A DNA stretch of 11,123 nucleotides, from assembly GCA_002700765.1 (NCBI GenBank), contig PAEP01000037.1:1-11123 (forward strand), read 5' to 3'. The number at the start of each line of letters is the position of its first letter. The first letter of the stretch is position 1. The DNA is from Synechococcus sp. MED850 (GTDB lineage Bacteria; Cyanobacteriota; Cyanobacteriia; PCC-6307; Cyanobiaceae). Positions 1 through 6,372 of the stretch are shown in pieces. The position numbers were made by a program, and so were the translations under genes. The notes below the pieces were generated by a model. That model had not been told where the DNA came from. It did no database searches and worked only from the letters and a program-made list of their open reading frames with translations.

Positions 1-270
1 CATGTTTCATTTAATCTTGCGGACGATATCGATTCCAAGGAATTTTTCTCGAAGCTGATTGAAGAAACAAAGGACATGAAATATGTATCACTCAACAAAC
101 CCGATCTGCACCAGCTTGGGCCCGATGGAGATCTGGGCGGTTGGAACTGTTTCTTCATGTCAGGACCAAACGGCGAACGGGTTGAGTTCAATCAAATCCC
201 CAAAGGCAAATGCAAGGCCGATATCAACTTCGCCGCAGCAGCGGAGAAGTTCCGCACGTCGATCGATTGA
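1..270 (+). CDS. VOC (glyoxalase/bleomycin-resistance fold) protein, C-terminal part
   Basis: The frame is open from base 1 to a TGA at 268-270, so the start lies outside the window and 89 residues are visible. The end of the fold carries a signature typical of the vicinal-oxygen-chelate superfamily: a GGWNCFFMSGPNGERVEFNQ segment, in which an aromatic strand leads to a D/GPNG turn and then to V-E-F. In this family the Glu of that last strand is commonly a metal ligand. Members include glyoxalase I, ring-cleavage dioxygenases and antibiotic-binding proteins, and the substrate cannot be told from this fragment. A short charged tail (KGKCKADINFAAAAEKF) follows the domain. No close downstream gene lies on this strand and a terminator-like hairpin follows 22 bases after the stop, so this appears to be the last gene of its transcript. 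Family assignment is fairly sure; function is unknown. Confidence 0.72.
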   Translation, partial: HVSFNLADDIDSKEFFSKLIEETKDMKYVSLNKPDLHQLGPDGDLGGWNCFFMSGPNGERVEFNQIPKGKCKADINFAAAAEKFRTSID

Positions 271-615
271 AACCACACCCCAAGCTCAACCCACAGGCAT
301 AATAAAATAGTCACATCATGCCTGTAGTTTTATAGATATTTTTCCGCAAAACCAAACAATCGCGCTTTTCGGCATCATTTTATCTTGCGCTGCTCAAGGA
401 TAAGCGTCTTGCCTATTTTTGCGCCTAATTCATAACTTTATTACTCACCCGCTTGGCTTCAATGACAATTTCTGCGTCTAAAGCCATTGTCTGAGCTCCA
501 ATTGCGCATCAATTACGACCATCACTTAGACCAACAATTAAGTCTTGCCAAAGACACTTGTGCGTACTGGAGATACCGGCTTCGATAGAGATGTCGTCAC
601 CCGGGAGCCCCCGCT
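271..615. other. AT-rich intergenic stretch, no recognised gene
   Basis: Apart from the hairpin at 293-325, I see no coding frame here with convincing codon use on either strand. A weaker imperfect hairpin lies at 380-403 (TTATC paired with GATAA, continued by TTG/CAA with one bulged base), with five T at 416-420. It could be a second terminator or nothing. I saw no tRNA, riboswitch or known cyanobacterial small-RNA motif. The last bases hold a GGGAG at 603-607 that may serve the small gene at 616. Confidence 0.5.
293..343 (+). terminator. Possible rho-independent terminator of the VOC gene
   Basis: A perfect 8-bp inverted repeat, ACAGGCAT (293-300) and ATGCCTGT (318-325), has a 17-base loop. 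It is followed by T-rich sequence (four T at 328-331, five T at 339-343). It lies 22 bases after the VOC stop codon. The loop is longer and the first T run shorter than in a strong intrinsic terminator, so the call is tentative. Confidence 0.4.
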
Positions 616-753
616 GTGATTGGACTCACAAGGTTCTACTGCTATCAAGGCGAGCAATTTCAACTTGTGGATGTTCCCTCGCAAGATGCAGCGGATGAGA
701 CCGCTGAACTCACGGAGCAGGGTTGGGACATTGAAGCCGCCATTCCTGTTTAA
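616..753 (+). CDS. Small hypothetical protein, 45 aa, GTG start
   Basis: I do not recognise this gene. A GTG at 616 is preceded, 8 bases upstream, by GGGAG (603-607), a plausible ribosome-binding site, and the frame runs to TAA at 751-753. The product reads (M)IGLTRFYCYQGEQFQLVD, then VPSQDAADETAELTEQGWDIEAAIPV. This looks like a compact folded protein: an aromatic strand, a short strand, an acidic helix, then a G-W-x-I-E-A-A-I-P ending. The acidic, Ala-rich composition and absence of rare codons fit the neighbouring genes better than random AT-rich spacer would. An in-frame TAG at 586-588 limits the upstream extent. It could instead be the surviving C-terminus of a decayed gene. It ends 46 bases before the 3' end of the oppositely oriented tRNA-Val gene. 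Confidence 0.5.
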   Translation: MIGLTRFYCYQGEQFQLVDVPSQDAADETAELTEQGWDIEAAIPV

Positions 754-799
754 CCCCACACAACCAGGGAGCTCCAAGCCAAACGCCGGACAGTGGCAA

Positions 800-871
800 T
801 GGGCGATCACAGGATCGAACTGTGGACAGCCTGCTTGTAAGGCAGGTGCTCTACCGCTGAGCTAATCGCCC
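800..871 (-). tRNA. tRNA-Val (anticodon UAC)
   Basis: Read on the minus strand, the sequence folds into a complete 72-nt cloverleaf. The acceptor stem is GGGCGAT/ATCGCCC. The D arm is GCTC/GAGC with an AGCGGTA loop. The anticodon stem is CCTGC/GCAGG with loop CTTACAA, which gives anticodon TAC (valine). The variable loop is 5 nt, the T stem CACAG/CTGTG, the T loop TTCGATC, and the discriminator base is A. No 3' CCA is encoded (the next genomic bases are TTG), so CCA must be added by the nucleotidyltransferase. All stems are fully paired, which supports a functional gene. Confidence 0.97.
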
Positions 872-930
872 GATGCATTCATTTTGCCTCAGCGGTGCAC
901 GCTGACACCATCACGGCAGACGAATCAAGC

Positions 931-1413
931 ATGGCTACAGGCCGTGACCACGACAGAACCAGCTTGATTCTGAGTGCGCCAATGGGCCTCCTCATCGCGC
1001 TGCTGCTCGATCCGACATGCGGTCTGATCACCACAGCAGCCTTTGCCTTTGGTGGCCTCTGGCTCTCTCCAGATCTCGACACCCGGTCCAACGCCCTGCG
1101 GCGTTGGGGGATCCTGCGTTTCATCTGGTGGCCCTACCGTCGCGTTCTTCCACACCGTTCGTTTTGGTCCCATGGACCGCTGCTTGGAACAACAGGACGC
1201 CTGCTGCTGTTGATCGCGTGGCTGAGTCTTGTGAGCGCGTTCTTCCCTTGGACGGAGACATTCGTGGTGATCAACATGCTGAAGAACGTCTGGAACGCAC
1301 AACCACAGCGCGTGGCAGCCTTTTTGATCGGGCTGGAAGCCAGCGTTTGGCTGCATCTGATTCTCGATGGAGATCCTCTACCGAAGGAATGGAACCGTCG
1401 ACGGAAGAGATGA
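931..1413 (+). CDS. DUF2227 family putative metal-binding membrane protein
   Basis: This 160-residue protein matches the DUF2227 pattern common in cyanobacteria. It has an N-terminal G-R-D-H-D (His7, Asp8), a membrane-embedded PDLD (47-50), R-W-G-x-L-R-x-I-W-x-P-Y (58-69), H-R-S-F-W-S-H-G (75-82), and a late H-L-I-L-D (142-146). The conserved His and Asp residues suggest a metal centre, and hydrophobic segments near 11-29, 32-46, 89-105 and 128-142 suggest membrane association. The biochemical role is unknown. I chose the ATG at 931 because family members begin with a short M-x-x-G-R-x-H-D leader; an in-frame GTG at 895 would add 12 residues with no conserved look. mazG follows within about 30 bases on the same strand, so the two are probably cotranscribed. 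The tRNA-Val gene lies upstream and divergent. Confidence 0.85.
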   Translation: MATGRDHDRTSLILSAPMGLLIALLLDPTCGLITTAAFAFGGLWLSPDLDTRSNALRRWGILRFIWWPYRRVLPHRSFWSHGPLLGTTGRLLLLIAWLSLVSAFFPWTETFVVINMLKNVWNAQPQRVAAFLIGLEASVWLHLILDGDPLPKEWNRRRKR

Positions 1414-1443
1414 GAAGGTGGGCGCGCTTGCCCTCTGTTGTCC

Positions 1444-2271
1444 ATGGCCGAGTCCACCAGCGCTGCGCTCCAGGAGCTGATTGATGTGGTTGCCCGCCTG
1501 AGAGATCCGAAGGGTGGCTGTCCCTGGGACCTCGAGCAAACGCACCAGACCCTCACCCCCTACGTTCTGGAAGAAGCCCATGAGGTGGCTGACGCCATCC
1601 GCCACGGCGAAGACGCTCACCTCAGCGAAGAACTTGGGGATCTGTTGCTGCAAGTGGTGCTGCACGCACAGATCGCCAGCGAAAGCGGGCGTTTTGATCT
1701 CGAGCAGGTGGCACGCGGCATCAGCGCCAAGTTGATTCGGCGGCATCCCCATGTCTTCGGAGAAGCACAAGCGCGTGATAGCGATGCCGTGCGCCGTCGC
1801 TGGGATCAGATCAAAGCCGAGGAACAGGCGCACACTCTCGCCGGCTCCAGCAGTCCACTCAGTGATCTGCTGGCTAACAAAGTACGCAGCCAACCCGCCT
1901 TGGCTGGCGCCATGACTATTTCCAAAAAAGCCGCCCAGGCTGGCTTCGAATGGGATTCGATCGCCGGGGTGTGGGAGAAGGTGCAAGAGGAACTGGATGA
2001 ACTCAAGGAGGCCGTGGCGAGCGGCGACAAGACACACGCCCAGGACGAGCTGGGGGATGTGCTGTTCACCCTGGTGAATGTGGCCCGTTGGTGCGGATTG
2101 GATCCTGAGGAGGGACTCGCAGGCACCAATCAACGCTTTCTCGATCGTTTTTCCCGGGTGGAAGCGTCCCTCCAGGGGAACCTGCAAGGACGCAGCATCA
2201 ACGAACTGGAAGCGCTTTGGCAGCAGGCCAAGGCTCAGATCAAAGCTGAACAGAACGGAGCTCACGCCTGA
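1444..2271 (+). CDS. mazG: Nucleoside triphosphate pyrophosphohydrolase MazG
   Basis: MazG hydrolyses (d)NTPs to the monophosphate and pyrophosphate, cleaning non-canonical nucleotides from the pool; in some bacteria it also affects ppGpp levels. The 275-residue protein is of the two-domain type. The N-terminal domain has G-G-C-P-W-D-L-E-Q-T-H (24-34), EEAHE (43-47) and EELGD (62-66), which carry the Mg-binding Glu/Asp residues, then RRHPHVF (99-105). The C-terminal domain repeats the pattern with QEELDE (181-186) and DELGD (201-205), followed by N-Q-R-F-L-D-R-F (229-236). Length is near the usual 260-280. The start is uncertain: ATG at 1444, or TTG at 1438, which would add two residues. Neither has a clear Shine-Dalgarno. 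The last 32 bases overlap the end of the convergent hydrolase gene. Confidence 0.95.
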   Translation: MAESTSAALQELIDVVARLRDPKGGCPWDLEQTHQTLTPYVLEEAHEVADAIRHGEDAHLSEELGDLLLQVVLHAQIASESGRFDLEQVARGISAKLIRRHPHVFGEAQARDSDAVRRRWDQIKAEEQAHTLAGSSSPLSDLLANKVRSQPALAGAMTISKKAAQAGFEWDSIAGVWEKVQEELDELKEAVASGDKTHAQDELGDVLFTLVNVARWCGLDPEEGLAGTNQRFLDRFSRVEASLQGNLQGRSINELEALWQQAKAQIKAEQNGAHA

Positions 2272-2983
2272 GAAACGCCATCACAACCCCCCAGGCCTGA
2301 TCGGCAAGCTCCGGATCCCAGCGCCAGCCATCGTCACGCATGAAGGTGTGATTGGCCTCGAACAGCAACGTCTCGTGGCGGAGGTTGATCAGAGCCGAAC
2401 AAATCTGCTCCCGAGCTTCCGCTGGCACGTGCGGGTCCTCCGAGCCGAACACCGTCAACAAGGCTCCCTGGATCTCTTGGGCCCGCTGCAGGGAATCAGC
2501 ACTCCCGCGGCCGAGTCTTCCGTTCTGCAAACCAGTCGGATAGAGGCAAGCCGCGGCCTTCACGTCAGAACGGAACGCAGCACGGAAAGCAAGATGACCA
2601 CCAATGCAAAACCCCACAGCACCAAGTCGCTTGGAGTCGGTTCCCGGATCCGCCCTCAGCCACTGCAAAACCGCATCAGCATCGGCGTCATAGGCAGCAA
2701 TCGCTGTGCGACGGGCCGCATCATTGCCACGCAAGCGTCCGATCGCATCGGGTTCGATCACCGTGCCCACCGGCTCAAGCCGATGGAAGATCTCAGGGGC
2801 TGCCACCACGAAGCCATAGCCAGCCAAACGGTTCACGAGGCGCAGCATGGGATCTCCGAGTTGATAGATGTCGGAGTAGAAGAGCAGCCCCGGAAAGGAA
2901 CCATCCTCCACGGGTCGCGCCACATGGACACGCATCAGGCTGTCGTCGACGGTGAGGCCGATCGTCTGCTGCTCAATCCGCAT
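2240..2983 (-). CDS. Dienelactone hydrolase family alpha/beta hydrolase
   Basis: This 247-residue protein has the DLH family layout. The nucleophile elbow is G-F-C-I-G-G with Cys126. The acid Asp183 lies in F-G-S-E-D-P-H-V-P, and His212 lies in E-A-N-H-T-F-M-R-D. These make the Cys-Asp-His triad of carboxymethylenebutenolidase-like enzymes. At the place where the classic enzyme has E-I-F-G, this protein has S-D-I-Y-Q-L (37-42), an Asp in place of the Glu that gates the thiolate. There is no signal peptide, so it is cytoplasmic. Cyanobacterial members are usually annotated as carboxymethylenebutenolidase, but the natural ester or lactone substrate is unknown and no aromatic-degradation genes lie nearby. 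It starts 13 bases after arfB on the same strand, suggesting one operon, and its 3' end overlaps mazG by 32 bases. Confidence 0.9.
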   Translation of the reverse strand: MRIEQQTIGLTVDDSLMRVHVARPVEDGSFPGLLFYSDIYQLGDPMLRLVNRLAGYGFVVAAPEIFHRLEPVGTVIEPDAIGRLRGNDAARRTAIAAYDADADAVLQWLRADPGTDSKRLGAVGFCIGGHLAFRAAFRSDVKAAACLYPTGLQNGRLGRGSADSLQRAQEIQGALLTVFGSEDPHVPAEAREQICSALINLRHETLLFEANHTFMRDDGWRWDPELADQAWGVVMAFLRRELRSVQL

Positions 2984-2996
2984 GACTTACGGAGCA

Positions 2997-3431
2997 TCAC
3001 TCATCAAGTGTTGGTCGGTTCCGACGTTGGCGCTTGAGATCGCCGCGCTTTTTCTTGGCCTCCAGACGTCGCTTCACCGCCGCTCGGCCCGGCCGTGTGG
3101 CCTTCCGTTGGGGTGGAGGCGGTTTCAACCCTTGACGCAACAGATCGGCCAGCCGTGCCATCGCCGCCTGACGGTTTTGCCACTGGGATCTCTCTTCCGC
3201 TGCCACCACTCGCAGACAGCCATTCAGCAGGCGTGATCCCAGCTGCTGCTTGAGCCGGGCCCGGCGATAGGGCCCCAACACAGAACAAGCTTCCAGATCA
3301 AGCAACAGCTCAACTCTGGAATCTGTGGTGTTCACCCCCTGTCCTCCTGGTCCTGAAGCGCGGCTGAATCGCCACTGCAACTCACCAGCAGGAATGACGA
3401 GGCGATCGCTCACAACAAGATCTTGAGTCAA
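2997..3431 (-). CDS. arfB: Alternative ribosome-rescue peptidyl-tRNA hydrolase ArfB (YaeJ/ICT1 type)
   Basis: ArfB enters the A site of ribosomes stalled without a stop codon and hydrolyses peptidyl-tRNA. The 144-residue protein has a single RF-1-like domain with S-G-P-G-G-Q-G-V-N (26-34), including the catalytic GGQ at 29-31, and lacks the codon-recognition domains of RF1/RF2. The long basic tail (about 108-140, rich in Lys and Arg, with R-R-L-E-A-K-K-K-R) corresponds to the segment known to insert into the empty mRNA channel, which separates ArfB from the other small GGQ proteins. Length matches E. coli YaeJ (140). The start is either TTG at 3431 or GTG at 3413, six residues later; neither has a strong ribosome-binding site. 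The dienelactone-hydrolase gene follows 13 bases downstream. The family is certain, and I am fairly sure of ArfB over the plain 'RF-1 domain protein' label. Confidence 0.88.
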   Translation of the reverse strand: MTQDLVVSDRLVIPAGELQWRFSRASGPGGQGVNTTDSRVELLLDLEACSVLGPYRRARLKQQLGSRLLNGCLRVVAAEERSQWQNRQAAMARLADLLRQGLKPPPPQRKATRPGRAAVKRRLEAKKKRGDLKRQRRNRPTLDE

Positions 3432-3474
3432 TGGCCTGGCCGATTGATTGCCGCTACTTGAACGGTCAGATCAT

Positions 3475-3495
3475 CTCAACCAACCCTATGTTGAG
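3475..3495. promoter_or_regulatory. Inverted repeat in the arfB/EamA divergent promoter region
   Basis: CTCAAC (3475-3480) and GTTGAG (3490-3495) form a perfect 6-bp inverted repeat with a 9-base spacer. It lies 23 bases before the EamA start codon in the 87-base gap between two divergent genes. A TATGTT that could act as a -10 for the plus-strand gene lies at 3487-3492, inside the right half. This could be an operator or a leader hairpin, but the arms are short enough to arise by chance. Confidence 0.25.
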
Positions 3496-3518
3496 TCGGT
3501 TTTTCACTCAGAACTCAG

Positions 3519-4391
3519 ATGAGCCAAGGGGTGCGCAGTCTGCTTCTGAGTTGCTTGGCCTTCAGCCTGATGACGGTCTGCGTCAAGCAGTTGTCCCAGG
3601 GTGGGATACCAACCCAACAGACCATTCTGATCAGAGCGCTGATCAGTCTTGCGCTCTGCCTGTTTGCATTGAGGCGAGAGAACATTTCACCTTGGGGACA
3701 TCAAAAAGGATTGCTGGTGGCCCGAGGCGTCACCGGCATCCTGGCGTTGTTCTGCTTTTTTGAAAGCATTGCGAACATGCCTCTGGCGTCAGCAACTGTG
3801 CTGCGTTACACCTACCCAACCTTCACCGCACTGACGGCGTGGTTGTGGTTGCGAGAACCACTGAAGAGAAACATCCTTGCTGCGATTGTGGTCGGCTGGC
3901 TTGGGATCACCCTTGTGGCCCGCCCGGACTGGCTGAACACGGAGGTGTCTCGGCTGACGCCCCTTCCAGTCCTGGTTGCCGTGCTGGGGGCAATGCTTGC
4001 GGGCGTGTCATTCGTGACGATCCGAAAGTTATCGAAAACCGATCACAAATTGGTGATCATCCTCTACTTCCAATTGGTTTCCATTCTCTTCGTTCTTCCC
4101 TTTGTCATCACTCAGGGTGTTTGGCCGAACTTTAATCAATGGTTGCTGTTGTGCTGTGTTGGAGGGTTGACCCAACTCGGCCAGATCTGGCTCACAGAGG
4201 GACTGGGCTTCATCCCAGCCGCTCGTGCAACCTCAATCAATTATGTGCAGGTGGTTTTCAGCGCTTTATGGGCCTACTGGATTTTCTCAGAGCAGCTAAA
4301 CAGCGGGATGATACTTGGCGGCTTACTGGTGCTTGGATCAACGTTGATCAGCATTTCAGCAACCAACAAAGGCGAGACGACGAAAACCTAA
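3519..4391 (+). CDS. EamA/DMT-superfamily transporter (RhaT/RarD-like permease)
   Basis: This 290-residue integral membrane protein has two tandem EamA halves, each of about five hydrophobic segments: roughly 6-22, 36-51, 67-83, 93-110 and 119-134 in the first, and 148-168, 178-198, 207-224, 238-256 and 264-280 in the second. The family signature is clear in the first half (R-Y-T-Y-P-T-F-T-A-L near 97-106, then L-R-E-P-L) and in the second (A-A-R-A-T-S-I-N-Y-V-Q-V-V-F, 234-247). Such proteins export or import amino acids, purines, sugars or other metabolites; the substrate cannot be predicted. The gene is divergent from arfB and converges on the PhnD-like gene with only 5 bases between stop codons. 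Its second half is visibly AT-richer than the flanking genes (38% GC in 4021-4080 by hand count). Confidence 0.9.
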   Translation: MSQGVRSLLLSCLAFSLMTVCVKQLSQGGIPTQQTILIRALISLALCLFALRRENISPWGHQKGLLVARGVTGILALFCFFESIANMPLASATVLRYTYPTFTALTAWLWLREPLKRNILAAIVVGWLGITLVARPDWLNTEVSRLTPLPVLVAVLGAMLAGVSFVTIRKLSKTDHKLVIILYFQLVSILFVLPFVITQGVWPNFNQWLLLCCVGGLTQLGQIWLTEGLGFIPAARATSINYVQVVFSALWAYWIFSEQLNSGMILGGLLVLGSTLISISATNKGETTKT

Positions 4392-4396
4392 ACATC

Positions 4397-5374
4397 TCAG
4401 TCTTCACAAGACGGTGCACTGCCATAGTCTTGAATCAATGCTTTGATCTTGTCATTAACAGGTGTTGGAAAGACTTCATTTTGTGGCTCAAAACCCAATG
4501 CACCCTTGCTGAGTCCATCAAGAACTGCTTGATCAGTCTTGTTTTCACGATCAAGATCAATGATGGCTTTCTGCAAACTCCGTTCCAGCCGACCATCATC
4601 CTCACGACGGAGACGCTCTGAAACAATAAAATAGTTATTGCGCTTCACCTCGGGGCTCTTCCAGGCGACATAAATACTTGGCAAATACTCATCCTTAACA
4701 CGGCCCAAAAGGGACACTGAATTACCCTTAATAAAGGCATAATCGAGTTGACCCACAGCCACCATGGCAGGCAGATCATATTGATTGGTCACATGTTTGC
4801 AATCTTCAGTGTCTGCGATCACGACACCTTGACTGCGCATGTCCAACAATGGATGCATAAAAGTTGAGCCAGAGTACAAACTACCAAACCCAACACGCTT
4901 TCCTTTGATCACTTGAATGCCCTTATCGTTCTGCTGATCAGCCTTCGGACGTAACTTCTGGTTACCAATCAAGACAGACACATAGGACGGCTTTTGAATC
5001 GCGAGCGTACTGGCATCACTGTTCTGTTCAAGCACTTTATAACCTCCATAGATTCCAACCCTAATCATATCAATTTCACCCGAACTAAACAATTGATAAG
5101 CATGCAAGTAACTGATCGCCGGCTTATACGTGAATCGGACGCCAATTTCCTTGGTTAAATAATCAGCGAACGCATTCATACCTTTGTTCAAGGTCTTCTG
5201 ATTGCGTCCAGGCTCTGTTGTGAAAAAGATTTCGCGTCCTGAATCAACTGAATCACTGCTTGATGCACCGAAATCCGTGGCCGGACGAGTGCACGCCTGC
5301 ATCAAAACAACGCCTGCAAGGCTTCCAATAACGAACGAAAAGCGAAGCGATGTTTGCATGACTATTAATTTCAT
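4397..5374 (-). CDS. PhnD-like periplasmic substrate-binding lipoprotein, orphan
   Basis: This 325-residue protein belongs to the phosphate/phosphite/phosphonate-type ABC substrate-binding family (Phosphonate-bd fold). It begins with a lipoprotein signal peptide: a hydrophobic stretch [16 protein letters not shown] ending at Cys28. The first lobe has [15 protein letters not shown] (89-103), equivalent to the family segment before the ligand pocket. The hinge region carries Y-S-G-S-T-F-M-H-P (167-175), where PhnD proteins usually have an S-T-S-G ligand loop, and Q-L-D-Y-A-F-I (209-215) follows. No ATPase or permease gene is adjacent, so the ligand and partner are unknown. The start is uncertain: TTG 5380, ATG 5374 or ATG 5359. 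A TAAAAT at 5392-5387 would fit the last one, which still leaves a good signal peptide. The gene is AT-rich (35% GC in 5041-5100). Confidence 0.85.
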   Translation of the reverse strand: MKLIVMQTSLRFSFVIGSLAGVVLMQACTRPATDFGASSSDSVDSGREIFFTTEPGRNQKTLNKGMNAFADYLTKEIGVRFTYKPAISYLHAYQLFSSGEIDMIRVGIYGGYKVLEQNSDASTLAIQKPSYVSVLIGNQKLRPKADQQNDKGIQVIKGKRVGFGSLYSGSTFMHPLLDMRSQGVVIADTEDCKHVTNQYDLPAMVAVGQLDYAFIKGNSVSLLGRVKDEYLPSIYVAWKSPEVKRNNYFIVSERLRREDDGRLERSLQKAIIDLDRENKTDQAVLDGLSKGALGFEPQNEVFPTPVNDKIKALIQDYGSAPSCED

Positions 5375-5386
5375 CGTCAATAATCA

Positions 5387-5392
5387 ATTTTA
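5387..5392 (-). promoter_or_regulatory. Possible -10 box for the PhnD-like gene
   Basis: On the minus strand 5392-5387 reads TAAAAT, matching five of six bases of the TATAAT consensus. It would place transcription start near 5380, giving a leader of about 20 bases to the ATG at 5359. A TTGACG at 5421-5416 resembles a -35 box, but its spacing to this -10 (23 bases) is too long for a standard sigma-70 promoter, so the -10 may act with another upstream element. Confidence 0.3.
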
Positions 5393-5493
5393 AATTAACT
5401 CAAGATTTGATTCACCGTCAAGACGGCATGATTGATCTCAACACAAGAGTTTTGAACCAATCAAGCTCATGGGATCCATGGCGCGGCGGGACG

Positions 5494-6372
5494 ATGAAGT
5501 CCTTAGCTGGAAGCCTGCCGTCTTTCCCGACCATGGGCTGGATCGATGAAGAACATCGCGGTGTGCGTTATGGCCTCGCCGGAGAGGTGCTTGTGGAGGA
5601 AACCAGTCCGTTTCAACGCATCAGCGTGATCAGAAGTGAGCGCTATGGCAAAGCACTGCTGCTGGACGGATGCTGGATGACAGCGGAACACCAGGAAAGG
5701 CACTACCACGAATCGCTTGTGCATCCGGCGCTGTGCGGAGCCAGGTCGATCGAACGGGTGCTGGTGATCGGCGGCGGTGATGGCGGGACCGCGCGCGAAT
5801 GCCTCCGGCATGCCGGTGTTCAGCATCTCGACATGGTGGAGATCGATGGACGCGTTGTCGATCTGAGCCGCCAACACCTTCCCAGTCTCGGAGGCACAGC
5901 CTGGTCAGATCCCCGCTTCCATCTCTCCGTGGCAGATGGGATCGCCTGGGTTTCTGATGCAGCCACAGCCAGCTACGACGTTGTTCTCGTCGACGGCTCA
6001 GATCCCGCCGGCCCCGCGGAAGGCTTGTTCAACCGTCCATTTTTTGAGCACTGCCGTCGCCTGCTCAGGCCGGGTGGCGTGTTCGCCACCCAGAGCGAAT
6101 CCCCCGAAGCGTTCCGGGACGTGCACATCGCCATGGTCCAACTGCTTCGAGACGTCTTCGACCATGCAGATCCGCTCTACGGCTGGGTGCCGATGTATCC
6201 CAGCGGATGGTGGAGTTGGACCTTCGCCGCCATGCAGGAACCGCACTACCGCGTTCCGAAACCACAGCGCACTGAGACGATCGCCGGCGATTGTGAAATC
6301 TGGAGCCCCCGCTGGCAGGACGGTGCATTCCGAGCCATGCCGGTCTCGATTGAGCGGGAGCTGGACCGATGA
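5494..6372 (+). CDS. speE: Spermidine synthase-type aminopropyltransferase SpeE
   Basis: SpeE transfers an aminopropyl group from decarboxylated S-adenosylmethionine to putrescine. From the ATG at 5494 the protein has 292 residues. It has a short N-terminal beta domain ([14 protein letters not shown]), L-L-L-D-G-C-W-M (55-62), R-H-Y-H-E (69-73), the nucleotide-binding [10 protein letters not shown] (91-100), [11 protein letters not shown] (164-174) with the catalytic Asp pair, and Y-P-S-G-W-W-S-W near 235. The family is clear, but several polyamine-pocket residues differ from the usual bacterial pattern. The start could also be ATG 5533, right before the conserved domain (279 residues), or an upstream TTG/ATG; 5494 has a weak GGGA nearby. 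The stop overlaps the speB start by four bases (ATGA), so the two are translationally coupled. Confidence 0.9.
   Translation: MKSLAGSLPSFPTMGWIDEEHRGVRYGLAGEVLVEETSPFQRISVIRSERYGKALLLDGCWMTAEHQERHYHESLVHPALCGARSIERVLVIGGGDGGTARECLRHAGVQHLDMVEIDGRVVDLSRQHLPSLGGTAWSDPRFHLSVADGIAWVSDAATASYDVVLVDGSDPAGPAEGLFNRPFFEHCRRLLRPGGVFATQSESPEAFRDVHIAMVQLLRDVFDHADPLYGWVPMYPSGWWSWTFAAMQEPHYRVPKPQRTETIAGDCEIWSPRWQDGAFRAMPVSIERELDR

Noticed and set aside
538..810. 90-codon minus-strand frame across the spacer and the end of tRNA-Val
   Set aside because: It runs into the tRNA gene and has no protein-like features. The plus-strand small frame at 616-753 is more convincing.
800..871. tRNA-Val as an integration (att) site for a mobile element
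   Set aside because: I looked for a second copy of the tRNA 3' end and for an integrase gene in the window and found neither.
1378..2265. 295-codon frame on the minus strand opposite mazG
   Set aside because: The plus-strand frame has all MazG catalytic motifs; the antisense translation has no domain and is a codon-bias shadow.
2078..3037. 319-codon plus-strand frame over the dienelactone hydrolase gene
   Set aside because: The minus-strand frame has the Cys-Asp-His triad and the family layout. The plus-strand product is Arg/Ser/His-rich with no motif.
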